This document shows, piece after piece, positions 17,848 to 28,500 of a DNA stretch of 61,212 nucleotides. The position numbers were made by a program, and so were the translations under genes. The stretch's first letter is position 1. Each line of letters starts with the position of its first letter. Location of the stretch: the IMG/VR virus record IMGVR_UViG_3300008113_000047, positions 1-61,212 of that record, one strand, 5' to 3'. This stretch comes from a virus. The notes under the pieces are model-generated. The model searched no databases. It was given only the letters and a program-made list of their open reading frames with translations, and had not been told where the DNA came from.

Positions 17848-20800
17848 ATAATTTCCCTGTTAATAAACTTTATATATTTATCCCCAGTTTCACCTAGAGG
17901 ATTTTGAATTACTATCCTGTCAATTTTGAAGTTCAACGTTTTAAAATCAAACTTACTTCTTTCAATTAGTCGCAGTATTTTTGCACTTTCTCCAGGTTTG
18001 ACATAGCAAATTGGTATTGCTTTGACAAATCCAACTGGATTTCCTGTACCATCTTGACTAGTATTCATCCATAGTGGACGATATTTAACGTCAAATCCTA
18101 TTTTATTTCTAGCAAGTAAGAAATCATCAACTAATGAAACTCTTTCAGCAACTAATCCCCAATCTTCAAGATCAGAACTTGAACCTATGATACCACCCCA
18201 ATCTTCATAAGTTGGAGTTACTAAAACACTGTCAGATTTTTCAAGCATGACATTTTTCAACGCATCTTGCATGAGCGTAATACTACTTGGGTATATAGTA
18301 TCCAATCCTGTATCAGTTGCAACTATACCAGTATCGTCAACTCTAATTTTGCTGTAATCAACAGTAAGCGGATCATAATCAAATGACAGTTTAATTTTGT
18401 CAGACACACTTACATTATTGATTTCATATGGATCGTTGATTTCTACGTATATAACTTCATACTCTAAATTGTCTTCGTTTTTTGCAATGGCAACTTTTAT
18501 GTCACCAAAGTATAACGGTCTGTCATAATAGTTTCTTTGAACAGCACTGACGTAATTATCAGATTTAGTATTTTCAATACCGCCAAGAAGAAGCATTTTA
18601 GGAACACGTTGAATTCCAAAGTTTGGATCTTCTGATCTATATAAACTATCAGATAAGAAAATGTCAGTATTGGTGATAAAATTAAAATATCTATCTCTAC
18701 TTTCTTTTCCTAAAAATGGTTGTAGGTATATGTTAGTTAATGATGTTGTAGTACTGCTTTCATAATTAATAGTAAAATCTTTTTCTAAAGAACTAACATT
18801 TTGTGTATCTCTAGCTCTAATTCTAAATCTTAGAAGTTTGTCTATAGAAGTACCATCATCATTTATACCATGAATACTAAATTTTGCCACACCATAACTG
18901 TTAACGTCAATAGTTGTAGCAACACGTTTGCTATAAGCAAAACTGTTCCAATTAGTTAATTCTTGATACCAATTGCCAGTAGATCTGTATTGATTTATAC
19001 AAATATATAAAGAATTATTAAAAGTGACTACATCGTTAGCCACGTACAACACATTAGGACTGTAATAACCTTTAAATGTGTTTCCAGTAGTTGGAGTAAT
19101 CTTACCAATAATATCACCACTAAGACCAATTGAAATATCTGTAGGAAGATTATCTAATGTTTTTAAATTAACTGTGATCTTTTGATCTAACCCATTATAT
19201 AATGCATTATATTTGAACCAAACATCATACTGTAAATTTGTAACTGGTACAATAGCAGTGGCTGGTTTAAAGAAAACATTTGGATCAAACGCAGTTTTAA
19301 CATCAATAGATAATCTTTGTACTATTTTCCAAACGCCATTAATTTTTCTAAGCACTTTATAAGTACCAACATCGTTAAGTACTTTATAATTTCCGTTGAC
19401 ACCTTCACTGTTATTTGGCATTGTGGTAACAACAGACATAACAACTGGTACCCAACGACCCTGTAGACCAAAGTATCTAAATTCTAAAACACCAAAACTA
19501 CTTTCAGAAAGATCTAGCCAGTATGAACTACCTGTAGGATTACTTGGTTTTACGGTTGTGATATTTACAAGGTCCCAAGTTAGTGTGCCAGCATTGTATT
19601 TTTCAATACCAAACTGAATTTTAGTATAGTCTAAAATTACAGCAAATGCATCCTGTCCAGCATTAATTTGTCTAGTCAAATTTGTGTAAGCATCATATTC
19701 TGTAAAATAAGAGTTTATGATTTGACGATCCCATTCCTTTGTGTCAGCATTAAATTTTTTTAATGCTAAGAATAAGCCATCTTTTTTAGTGTTAGTATAA
19801 ACTAACTCAATTTTACTAGTTTCATTAAATGGAGGAATAAAAATATAATATCCATTAGATTTTTCTTGTGCCGCCTGTCCTACGACACCTGTGCTGTGTC
19901 GAAGACCACTATTATAATATGTACCGTCAATGTTTTTAAAACCTACTGTAAAATTATCTAGGTCTACGTTAATCTTATAGCTTTGACCTTTTTCTAAAAT
20001 TAATATAGGATTGATACCGTAATTTTCAATTAGGATATTTCCACGATATTCGCTGATGTTTAACTCAGTGTAATTTACTCTAGACGTTTTACCATAGCCA
20101 GGAACAAGATCGTATACTACAGATGCAGACGGTAGTGTAGACTCAGCTTCAATTTTTAATAAACTTTGCTCGTTTGGTCGTAAGTTGCCAACAAGTGTTG
20201 GAGTAATAAAATTAATGTCACCTTGTATATTTCCTTCTACAGTCAATTGAAATTGTTTGAACGCATTTGCTACTTCAACATCGTCTAAAATTCTTTGTAT
20301 TTGTACAGTAAAAGTATAAGTTTTTGTTACACTTGGTTGGTATGGAATAAATCCGTTGATTTCTCCACCAACAGGATCTAATTTTAAATAGTTCTCTTCT
20401 GGGTTAATTGTTCCACCACTTGTATACGCATTAAAAAATGTTCCCACAATTGGGTTTACTAATACTACATCAGAATATAACGCAACTTGTGTTTCATTAA
20501 TTACTTTAACATAATATACGTCATCGTTAAGCTCAGTAGTTCCACCAACATTTGATATTCTAACTCGGTCACTGTCGTTAAAAGTATGTCGTTGCGCTAC
20601 TGTTAATAAAACAGGGGAATCTAAATCAATATTAGTTATACTGTGAGCAATCTGATTGCGCTCATTATTTCTTGGACCAAACTCGCTTGGAGTTCCGTCA
20701 AAATTAAAATCCAGTAATCCAAAATATAATTTTCCTACAGTAGGAGTTGGATCAAATATTTCTAAATCATATATGTAATTGTTATTGCCTTTTACAATAG

Positions 20801-22085
20801 GCAGTGTATTTGGAGTAATCCAAATTGGCGGCTGAATGTATGTTCTACTTGTGTCAAAATCAACTGTGTCTGAAAATATAAATGTAGTATCAACACGTAG
20901 AGAGTTTTCACTTTTTACAAAAATAGTATAAATTTTAGTATCTGTCAACTCACCATTAGCAACTGTTAAAGAAAACTTATAAGTCTTAGATATGATTCTA
21001 GATCCTGCTGTTGGAGCACCAAAACTTATTGCAGGAGCTGTTTGATATCCACTACCAGGATTAGCAATGTCAATGTCAACAACCGTTCCGTTAGTAACTC
21101 TTGAAATAAGAGCACCATCTAAACCTAACTGTAACTGACATGTTGCACTGGCTCCACTACCTGTATTTTGATCTTTGAATATAATTGTTGGAGCAACATC
21201 ATATCCAGTTCCTGGATTTGTTATAACAATGTTAGTAACAGCACCGTTTGATATTTCAGCATATCCTGTTGCAGTGATACCGCCAATAGTTAAACTATTA
21301 CTAAACACTACAGTTGGCGCACTAGTATAACCACTACCTCCATCAGTAATAACAATAGAGCTAAAATCTACACTGCCGCCAACAATAATTTTTGGATCTA
21401 GCAAATAGCCATTTCCGCCATAGGTCACCGATACGGATTGTATTTTTCCATTTGCAACTGTTGTTGTGCCTCTAGCTGGTTCAATTGGAGTACCATAGTC
21501 ATACGGATTGATGTCATAAAAATCTCTATCATATGTTCCTTGAACAACTTTAAAATCTAGTTCTAGATCATCATCAATTGTTCCGTATAATAGACCTTCT
21601 TCTGATAATTTAAGTCCAGGAGGAAGTTCGCCTTTATTTTCTTCTAAATAAAATTTTAATTTTTGTCCAGGGGGTACACTACTTGCTACTGCATCAAATT
21701 GAAAATTAACAATAGATTTATTTAAAACAAAATTTTCTCTATTCAATCCAACGGATATAGTTCCAGGAAGAGTCAACAGTCTTGGCTGTGCATTACTAAT
21801 AATCGTAATGTTAAAAGTTCTATCTTGTATATAGACTTTGCCATCAACATCTACAATGCTTGCTCTAACAACAAAATCATAAGTTTTTGTAATTCCGCTG
21901 TCAAGTGGAACTCCTGTAATAGTTTTAGTTATTGAATCAAGTTTTAATCCATTAGGCAAAGTTTTAGAAATAATTTTTACTTCGTTGGCATTTGCCACTT
22001 CCAACACAATTGGAGTGATAGATTGACTTTGTTCAAAACTTCCTAAACTTCCAGAAGATGTAATCCAAATAGGTTTTACGGTCAT
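17844..22085 (-). CDS. large tail/fibre structural protein with Ig-like and GxGYxxAP repeats
   Basis: A 1413-residue virion protein. The N-terminal 200 residues hold two putative Ig-like (He_PIG/cadherin-like) domains with the PPGLKL and LPNGLKL strands typical of that fold. Residues about 222-356 hold three copies of a G-x-G-Y-x-x-A-P-x-I/V-x-F repeat. Several further Ig-like modules follow, then a C-terminal domain with an RPLWMN segment. It is likely a baseplate-attached fibre or tail protein. Late expression is likely with its neighbours. It ends 4 bases inside the next structural gene and lies 3 bases from the upstream one. Confidence 0.75.
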   Translation of the reverse strand: MTVKPIWITSSGSLGSFEQSQSITPIVLEVANANEVKIISKTLPNGLKLDSITKTITGVPLDSGITKTYDFVVRASIVDVDGKVYIQDRTFNITIISNAQPRLLTLPGTISVGLNRENFVLNKSIVNFQFDAVASSVPPGQKLKFYLEENKGELPPGLKLSEEGLLYGTIDDDLELDFKVVQGTYDRDFYDINPYDYGTPIEPARGTTTVANGKIQSVSVTYGGNGYLLDPKIIVGGSVDFSSIVITDGGSGYTSAPTVVFSNSLTIGGITATGYAEISNGAVTNIVITNPGTGYDVAPTIIFKDQNTGSGASATCQLQLGLDGALISRVTNGTVVDIDIANPGSGYQTAPAISFGAPTAGSRIISKTYKFSLTVANGELTDTKIYTIFVKSENSLRVDTTFIFSDTVDFDTSRTYIQPPIWITPNTLPIVKGNNNYIYDLEIFDPTPTVGKLYFGLLDFNFDGTPSEFGPRNNERNQIAHSITNIDLDSPVLLTVAQRHTFNDSDRVRISNVGGTTELNDDVYYVKVINETQVALYSDVVLVNPIVGTFFNAYTSGGTINPEENYLKLDPVGGEINGFIPYQPSVTKTYTFTVQIQRILDDVEVANAFKQFQLTVEGNIQGDINFITPTLVGNLRPNEQSLLKIEAESTLPSASVVYDLVPGYGKTSRVNYTELNISEYRGNILIENYGINPILILEKGQSYKINVDLDNFTVGFKNIDGTYYNSGLRHSTGVVGQAAQEKSNGYYIFIPPFNETSKIELVYTNTKKDGLFLALKKFNADTKEWDRQIINSYFTEYDAYTNLTRQINAGQDAFAVILDYTKIQFGIEKYNAGTLTWDLVNITTVKPSNPTGSSYWLDLSESSFGVLEFRYFGLQGRWVPVVMSVVTTMPNNSEGVNGNYKVLNDVGTYKVLRKINGVWKIVQRLSIDVKTAFDPNVFFKPATAIVPVTNLQYDVWFKYNALYNGLDQKITVNLKTLDNLPTDISIGLSGDIIGKITPTTGNTFKGYYSPNVLYVANDVVTFNNSLYICINQYRSTGNWYQELTNWNSFAYSKRVATTIDVNSYGVAKFSIHGINDDGTSIDKLLRFRIRARDTQNVSSLEKDFTINYESSTTTSLTNIYLQPFLGKESRDRYFNFITNTDIFLSDSLYRSEDPNFGIQRVPKMLLLGGIENTKSDNYVSAVQRNYYDRPLYFGDIKVAIAKNEDNLEYEVIYVEINDPYEINNVSVSDKIKLSFDYDPLTVDYSKIRVDDTGIVATDTGLDTIYPSSITLMQDALKNVMLEKSDSVLVTPTYEDWGGIIGSSSDLEDWGLVAERVSLVDDFLLARNKIGFDVKYRPLWMNTSQDGTGNPVGFVKAIPICYVKPGESAKILRLIERSKFDFKTLNFKIDRIVIQNPLGETGDKYIKFINREII
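17873..17882 (-). promoter_or_regulatory. late promoter GATAAATATA before the 17847 gene
   Basis: The motif lies within the last codons of the 1413-residue gene, 25 bases before the start at 17847, and is followed by a Shine-Dalgarno sequence. It closely matches the T4 late core. Confidence 0.55.
21018..21422 (-). repeat. GxGYxxAP(T/A)IxF repeats inside the 1413-residue protein
   Basis: Three units of about 40-45 residues each contain G-x-G-Y, two variable residues, A-P and a hydrophobic strand. A fourth, weaker unit (GGNGYLLDPKI) starts the block. The same unit recurs in the 2843-residue protein at 27340-27740, about 6 kb away. Confidence 0.75.
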
Positions 22086-22088
22086 AGT

Positions 22089-25000
22089 TTACGCCACATG
22101 AGCAATTCGCCACCAACTGTTGTTCAAGAACAAGAACGTTGTTGAACCGTTAGGATCAGAAGCGGCAATGTTTACTGTTCTAGTGGATCCATTAATGTTA
22201 CCACTTAATAACAAGTATCTAGGTCTTGTATCTAAGGCATTACCGTATGTACCACGGCTAGCCATAATAATTGTTTTTATCTGTCCTGGACTACCATTAG
22301 CCAAAGATGCATAAGCTAGTCCTGCTGAATCGTCAACCCAGTTAGCAGTTCTAATAAAAGTTGTTGCTGTTACTAACGTAATATCTTGTTCTAATGTATT
22401 AGGAGGAAACTCCATTGTATCAGAACCGTTAAGGAATAGTCTACTATTAACTAGTTTTAAATCGCTCCCACTTACTACAACTGACCCACCTAAATCTCCA
22501 GGAACTAGATTTAAATCACTACCATTTACAGTTTGTGTAACAGCATTTCCGTCTATCTTAACATTACCACCTTTTATAAATCCACCCGAACTTGTTACGT
22601 TTCCTGTAACTGGTAAGTTTCCACTAATGCTAATTCCAGAAATTGTACTTTTTAAATTGATCTGAACACCAGTACCAGTTGTTGCCGTAGCAATATTTGA
22701 ACTACCAGCGACTGTGAAAATTGCACTACGTTGTACATTTAATGTTCCACCAGTATCTCCAGACACTGGTAATTCTTGAAACGTCTCATTAAATAGACCT
22801 GTAATTTCATCGTCAACATATTTTTTAGTTGAAGCATCACTGTCTGCGGTTGGAGCCGCAATTGAAAGATTCGTTATCTTTTTGCCACTTACATCAACAC
22901 TTGTTCCTGGTTGTAAAATAATGCTAGTACCAGCACTAGATGCTATGGTTTGATTTCCTACTCCATTTAAGGTTATAAATCCAGCAACAACAGTTCCTGT
23001 TGTGGTAATGTTTGCTGTTGAGTTTATCTCAGAATTAGTAGAAACTGGGCTTGTTACAGTTATTACACTATCAGCACTATTCTTTGTTAGTGTAGTAACA
23101 TAGGCAGTTTTAAGAAATACTTCACCAGTGCTATTTCTTCTTACCAATGTGTCATTAACACTTGACACTGCATCTGACAATGTAAATAAACCTAATGTTT
23201 CGTTATATGAAAGAGCACTGCCAGGACTAACACTAATGGTTTCACGAACTTTTGTATCATTAAACCATTGATTTGTAACTTCGCCAGTGATACTAAGACC
23301 AGTTTGTGCATTCACTACTTGGCTGTCAAATGTTATTGTTAGAGTTACTGTTCTGTCGTTATTAGGAACAGGGGTTGAACCACCAGTTAAGGCAATATTA
23401 GTAATAACAGCATTGAGGATATCTATTCCTTTAACTATCATTCCTACACGGAATTTACGAGCACCTTGGTTAGTAGAGGGCTCACCAGCATTAATGGTTA
23501 GATTAGATTCTGCAATAGTAATAGTAGTTGTTGTTACTACAGAACCACTGCTGCCTACTAGACTGGCATTTGATGCCAGTTGTTTTAATTCTTCAATTTG
23601 TCTAGTATCAATAGTAATATTTTGAGTACCGTCAAACGTAAACCCGTTAATTGTTCTAGCAGTTTCTAATGCAGTTGCAGTGTCAGCATTACCAATTAAA
23701 CTACCAGTTACTGTGGCATCAAAACTGTTTGTAAATTCAATACCATCACTTGTTGATTTTACTCGTAAAAGTTTACCAGCATGGGTAGCGTAGCTGTCTG
23801 GAACGTCAGTTAAATTTAATAAAGTTGTACCACCTCCACCTCCACCGCCACCTGGGGTGGCCCATGTCAGTAGGTTGGTTCCTAATTGAACAGTCAGTAC
23901 CTCACCAGGAGCACCAATCACCTTTGGAAAACTATAACCAGTAAAACCAGGACCAGTTGCGGCGCCTTCAGCTAAGAGAGGATCATAATCACCATAAAAG
24001 TTGATATAGTTTCCTGAAGATTCATTAGTAATAATTAAATCATAAGGTCTTGGGCCAGTGACCCCAGGACTAATTTCTATAATTCTTGTACCAATTTTAG
24101 CAATATCAATGTCAATACCAGTAATACTTACTCTATCATTACCACGTGCAATAATTACATCTCGCATCTCACCTACAGCATCGCCATGTCTAACTCTAGC
24201 AACAAATGAACTATGTTCAGGATTTGGTCCCTCAACACCGTCACTATAAGATAGCACACCAATATGTCCATGTAGTACATATTCTGGCTGTGTTGGTGGA
24301 TTTAAAGGATCGTATGTTAACGGATCTGTTACATCTATTTCATTAATTGATTCAAATCTAATACCTGGACCTAGCGGTAACGAATTACTTCCATTTTTAC
24401 TGTACGACTGTAAACGAATTGGTTCAGAAAACCCATTTGGTTGTTGCTCCATTGAAAAAGTTGCGCCAACGGGACCATCGCTTAATACAGGTGCAACTCC
24501 ATCAGCTTGATCGCCACCATGGAATCTACCAATCACTTTAAACGGCATAGTGCTAGTAGGAATTAGTGATCCTGTTATTTCTATTCTACCTTGACCAGTA
24601 ATAGCATTACCATCCAATGCTAGCCCACCAGTAATTAGTGACCCAGTCATTCCCCCACTGAATGTACCAAAATGCGTACCAGTTATTGTTTGTGTGTCAG
24701 AATCAACTATGACTATTTCAGGATAATTAGGATCTAATGGATCAACAACTTTCAAAGCCACATTGCCGTAATGTGTGCCAGTACTATTACCAGTAAGGTT
24801 ACCAGTGAAAGCTCCACTTGTTGCTGTAAATCCTGGAGCAGTTATAATATTGTTAGTAAGAATAGTAGTTGCAGTAACTGCCTGTAAACTTGAAGATCCA
24901 CGTACGGTTAATGAACCATTAACAGTAGCAGATGCTGGAAATACTCCAGGAGTTACTATTCTTCCAACAGTTAAGTAATCAGAGGTAATATCACCAATAA

Positions 25001-25508
25001 TACTAATGTTACCTAAACCAACAACATTGCTTCCGTTCAAATCTAAATTACCACCTAATAAAGGTAGTGTATCTTGTACCAGAGTAAATTGACCATCAAT
25101 AGTTAATATATTAGCATTCAAACTGGTAGTCACACCGCCAGTTCCATTGAATCTAAACGTTGCTCCAGGACTGGTAGTAGTAAATTGTCCACTGTTGTCG
25201 TCGGATATTAATGTAGTAATAGATGCAGGAACACTAAAATTACTAGCGATTGTAATAACATTGCCAGATTGATTTACAGTTATACCTGAACTGACATCAC
25301 CAGCAATTGTTCTAAAGTTAAGAGTCTCATTAGTTTTGCCAGCGTAAACCTGCCCACTGCCACCACCTAAATTAGCGCCTACGTTAGTCTCTCCACCTAT
25401 AGTTGCAAGTAATTGAAAATTATCATTTACTTTTAAAAACGCAGTGCGTAAATCATCGCCAGTACCATCATTTGCGTTAGAACCAATGTTTATGTATTGA
25501 ATGCTCAT
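22089..25508 (-). CDS. long fibre protein
   Basis: A 1139-residue virion protein. Its N-terminus carries the motif NIGSNANDGTGDDLRTAF..KVN.NF that also starts the 2843-residue protein. The body consists of short Gly/Thr/Val/Ile/Asn-rich beta repeats typical of trimeric fibre shafts, with a GGGGGGGT flexible hinge near residue 560 and several ...TKKYVDDE segments that mark shaft units in phage fibres. It ends with a compact beta domain. It has a late promoter and a Shine-Dalgarno (CAGGAACG). Confidence 0.75.
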   Translation of the reverse strand: MSIQYINIGSNANDGTGDDLRTAFLKVNDNFQLLATIGGETNVGANLGGGSGQVYAGKTNETLNFRTIAGDVSSGITVNQSGNVITIASNFSVPASITTLISDDNSGQFTTTSPGATFRFNGTGGVTTSLNANILTIDGQFTLVQDTLPLLGGNLDLNGSNVVGLGNISIIGDITSDYLTVGRIVTPGVFPASATVNGSLTVRGSSSLQAVTATTILTNNIITAPGFTATSGAFTGNLTGNSTGTHYGNVALKVVDPLDPNYPEIVIVDSDTQTITGTHFGTFSGGMTGSLITGGLALDGNAITGQGRIEITGSLIPTSTMPFKVIGRFHGGDQADGVAPVLSDGPVGATFSMEQQPNGFSEPIRLQSYSKNGSNSLPLGPGIRFESINEIDVTDPLTYDPLNPPTQPEYVLHGHIGVLSYSDGVEGPNPEHSSFVARVRHGDAVGEMRDVIIARGNDRVSITGIDIDIAKIGTRIIEISPGVTGPRPYDLIITNESSGNYINFYGDYDPLLAEGAATGPGFTGYSFPKVIGAPGEVLTVQLGTNLLTWATPGGGGGGGGTTLLNLTDVPDSYATHAGKLLRVKSTSDGIEFTNSFDATVTGSLIGNADTATALETARTINGFTFDGTQNITIDTRQIEELKQLASNASLVGSSGSVVTTTTITIAESNLTINAGEPSTNQGARKFRVGMIVKGIDILNAVITNIALTGGSTPVPNNDRTVTLTITFDSQVVNAQTGLSITGEVTNQWFNDTKVRETISVSPGSALSYNETLGLFTLSDAVSSVNDTLVRRNSTGEVFLKTAYVTTLTKNSADSVITVTSPVSTNSEINSTANITTTGTVVAGFITLNGVGNQTIASSAGTSIILQPGTSVDVSGKKITNLSIAAPTADSDASTKKYVDDEITGLFNETFQELPVSGDTGGTLNVQRSAIFTVAGSSNIATATTGTGVQINLKSTISGISISGNLPVTGNVTSSGGFIKGGNVKIDGNAVTQTVNGSDLNLVPGDLGGSVVVSGSDLKLVNSRLFLNGSDTMEFPPNTLEQDITLVTATTFIRTANWVDDSAGLAYASLANGSPGQIKTIIMASRGTYGNALDTRPRYLLLSGNINGSTRTVNIAASDPNGSTTFLFLNNSWWRIAHVA

Positions 25509-25525
25509 TTTTCGTTCCTGTTTAT

Positions 25526-25535
25526 CTTATTTATT
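25526..25535 (-). promoter_or_regulatory. late promoter AATAAATAAG before the 25508 gene
   Basis: The motif sits 18 bases before the start codon, in the 37-base gap between two fibre genes, with the ribosome site between it and the ATG. Confidence 0.5.
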
Positions 25536-25545
25536 TTAGGATATC

Positions 25546-28500
25546 TTACAATCTTCCAACAACCACTTCAATGACACCTTCAACACCATCAAAGTCTTCT
25601 AACGCTTTTCCAATAATTGTTCCAATTTTTGGATCGTGTGTTGGACGAGCATAACCACCTCCGGCACTAACCATTAGGTCGCCTTTACTAATCTTACCAC
25701 GTACTTTACATGGAACACGCCCTTGTAGTGCAAGTGCTACAACATTTTCACCTTGTAGTTCAGTATTCATTAAATGTGCTGGTCTTGTTGATACAACCCC
25801 TGCTACCTTTCTAGTTTCATCTTGTGCAACAGTAACTTCGTGAGCGCCACCAAATTCAAGTACAGTACCAGGCTCATATGCAAAGTCAGCTTGATAATTT
25901 TCAGCTAAGTCAGCATAGTTGGCACTGGTTGCTTTACCTTCAAAAGTAGTAGCCTTTATTACTCCGTTAATACGTAACGGAACTGAAGTGCTACTTGCAC
26001 TGTCACTTGCTGGATAATCAGTAGTTCCTAAACGCAAGTTAGTTGCATTTGTAGCCAACCCATTTAACGGACCATTAAACTGACTTGCATTAATTTGACC
26101 ATCACTAGTTCTTCTTACAAGACTGTTGTTTACAGTACCACTTTCTGCTAGCACACTGACAGTAACTTGTTGACTTCCATTAAAGTTTACATTATTTGCG
26201 CCATTTCTAAGAGCAATATCTCCACCTGCAACCAACGCAAATTGTAATGCTCCAGAACTTCCAGCAAATGTAGCAGTTCCATTAAATGTTGCTCCACTAC
26301 CTTGTGTTGTCGGGGCACTAGCACTACCAAATGTTGCACCTTCAAATACGTCACCATAGTGATTCTTAGAGAATACGTTTCTAAATCTTAATGAGCTTGT
26401 ACCAATGTCTAACTTGTCAGTGAGGCCGGCGCCAACACCAATAATTGGAGTAATATTTGCATCACCTGCTGGCAATCCCCCAGCATCAGTCATGACTATT
26501 TTACCAATCATTGATCCGCCACGTCTTAATAGCGCACCAAACGATGCACTACCATTCCAGTTGGTAGCAAGTAATGGATTTAGTGGATTGCCACTATCAA
26601 CTTGTTTACCACCTAAAATGTCATCACTAATAAGAACTTGAACAGTTGCGGCACTCAATCCTAGTAATTGTTTTAAATCTGTTACCGGGACTTCAGTAAT
26701 AGGGCCAACTGAAGTTTCACCTTCAGTAACATTGTATCTTCCTAGTATTCGATAATTAGTGATCTGTTGCATTCTATCTAAACGAACACCAGTATTTTTA
26801 CTTTCTGACTGACGTAGTTTAATTAAACCATTATCACTGATAAATTCAGTAGCATTAAATGACGATATACCAAAATCACCAACACCAGGTACAGCGCCTT
26901 CAGTAACTGAATTTGCTCGACTCAACAATAATTTAGTTTGTTGAATTGCGGCATTAGGAGCAATGTTGCTATCAATAATAGCATTGTCTTTAATATTAAC
27001 AGCAATTGTATTAGCACTTCTTACAAACGAAATATCACTACTTGAATCAACTGCCACGTTGACCATAGCACCTTTACTTCCTGCTGGTACAGTACCTGTG
27101 AATACTAATAAATCACCACTTGCAGGAACATTGGTTATAGTTACGTCAGCAATTTCGCCAATAAAGTTTTTAGTATTAAAATAATTTAAAGTTACTAAAT
27201 CTGTATTTTGTGTTGGATCAGCAGAGCCAGTTACCTTGTTACCATTTAAATCAATATTTCTTAGAGTAGCAGTAATACCTGCGGTAGCTGTTGCGCCTGA
27301 TCCTGGTTGTAAAACAGCAGTAATAATTGCAGTCACAGTAGGTGAACCACCGCCAGATTGCGCAATAGTTGGTGCAAGTGTATAGCCCGCACCTGCATTA
27401 GTAATTACAATGCTACTAATAATTTGATTTGATCCGCTTCCTTGCATAACAGCATAACCAGTAGCTCTAATACCACCAGTTGGAGGAGCACTAAAGGTCA
27501 ATGTTGGGGCACTGCTATACCCTGATCCAGAACTGTTTACGTTTACATTTGACACACTGCCGCCAATAATAATCATTGGGGCTTCAGTGTAACCATACCC
27601 GCCACTGTCAACAATAATGTTGTTAACACTTCTTGCACCACTTCCAGCAGTAAGAACTGCTCTTGCGGCAGCACCAGTACCACTAGTAGAGTAAATTACA
27701 ACCACTGGTGGAACAAGATAACCGCCACCGTTGTTTACCATACTGATACTAGATACAGTATTTCTTATAGTAGTATTAGAAAGTGTGAATCCAGTCCAAC
27801 CTGTTCTTACACCGCCTGTGGCAATGGTCTGATCAACATAAGCTCTATTGGCAGCATCTGTCAACTCAGTTGGAGCTTTCAGACTTACTATCTTATTATT
27901 GTTAAGATCAATTCCGCCCTTATTATTTGGAACACCGCCAACTGAAGTGTTGTCGGTTATCATAGTAAATGCTAATACATTTGTTCTACTGCCAGTTGTT
28001 TCAATTTCATAAGAACCATCATAATTAATAGTTCCGCCTGCAAATACATTATCTACATATTTTCTATTGACAGCACCGTCATTGTTTGGACTGTTTACTA
28101 TACGTTCAACACTGTTTAAACCAATGTCTAAATCGCCAACCATAATGCTCTCACCGTCAAGTCTTAATAGACCTCGTTGTGGAGTATCAGTGTTATCAAT
28201 TGTAAAGCGACCATCAATCAAGTTATTGATGTAGGTCTTCATTGCTTTCTGTGTTGAAACAATGTTATCACTGTTGTCGTCTAATTTAGAATCAGTTGAG
28301 AATTGGTTAACAGTTGCACCAGTTAAGAAACTTAAACTTGTAACAGCACTTAGACCAATCTTAGCACTAATACTAACAGAGCCGTCGCCTTGGTTAACGT
28401 TAAAGAAACTACCTACTCTAAAGTTACCATTTTGATCAGTGGACACGTGGAACACACGACCTGTTCCAACTTCTGTGGCAATTGCACTATCAGATGGTGT

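Noticed and set aside
23830-23870. Short run of GGX codons (poly-Gly) that looks like a simple repeat
   Set aside because: It encodes a flexible Gly hinge in the 1139-residue fibre and keeps the frame; not a mobile or regulatory repeat.
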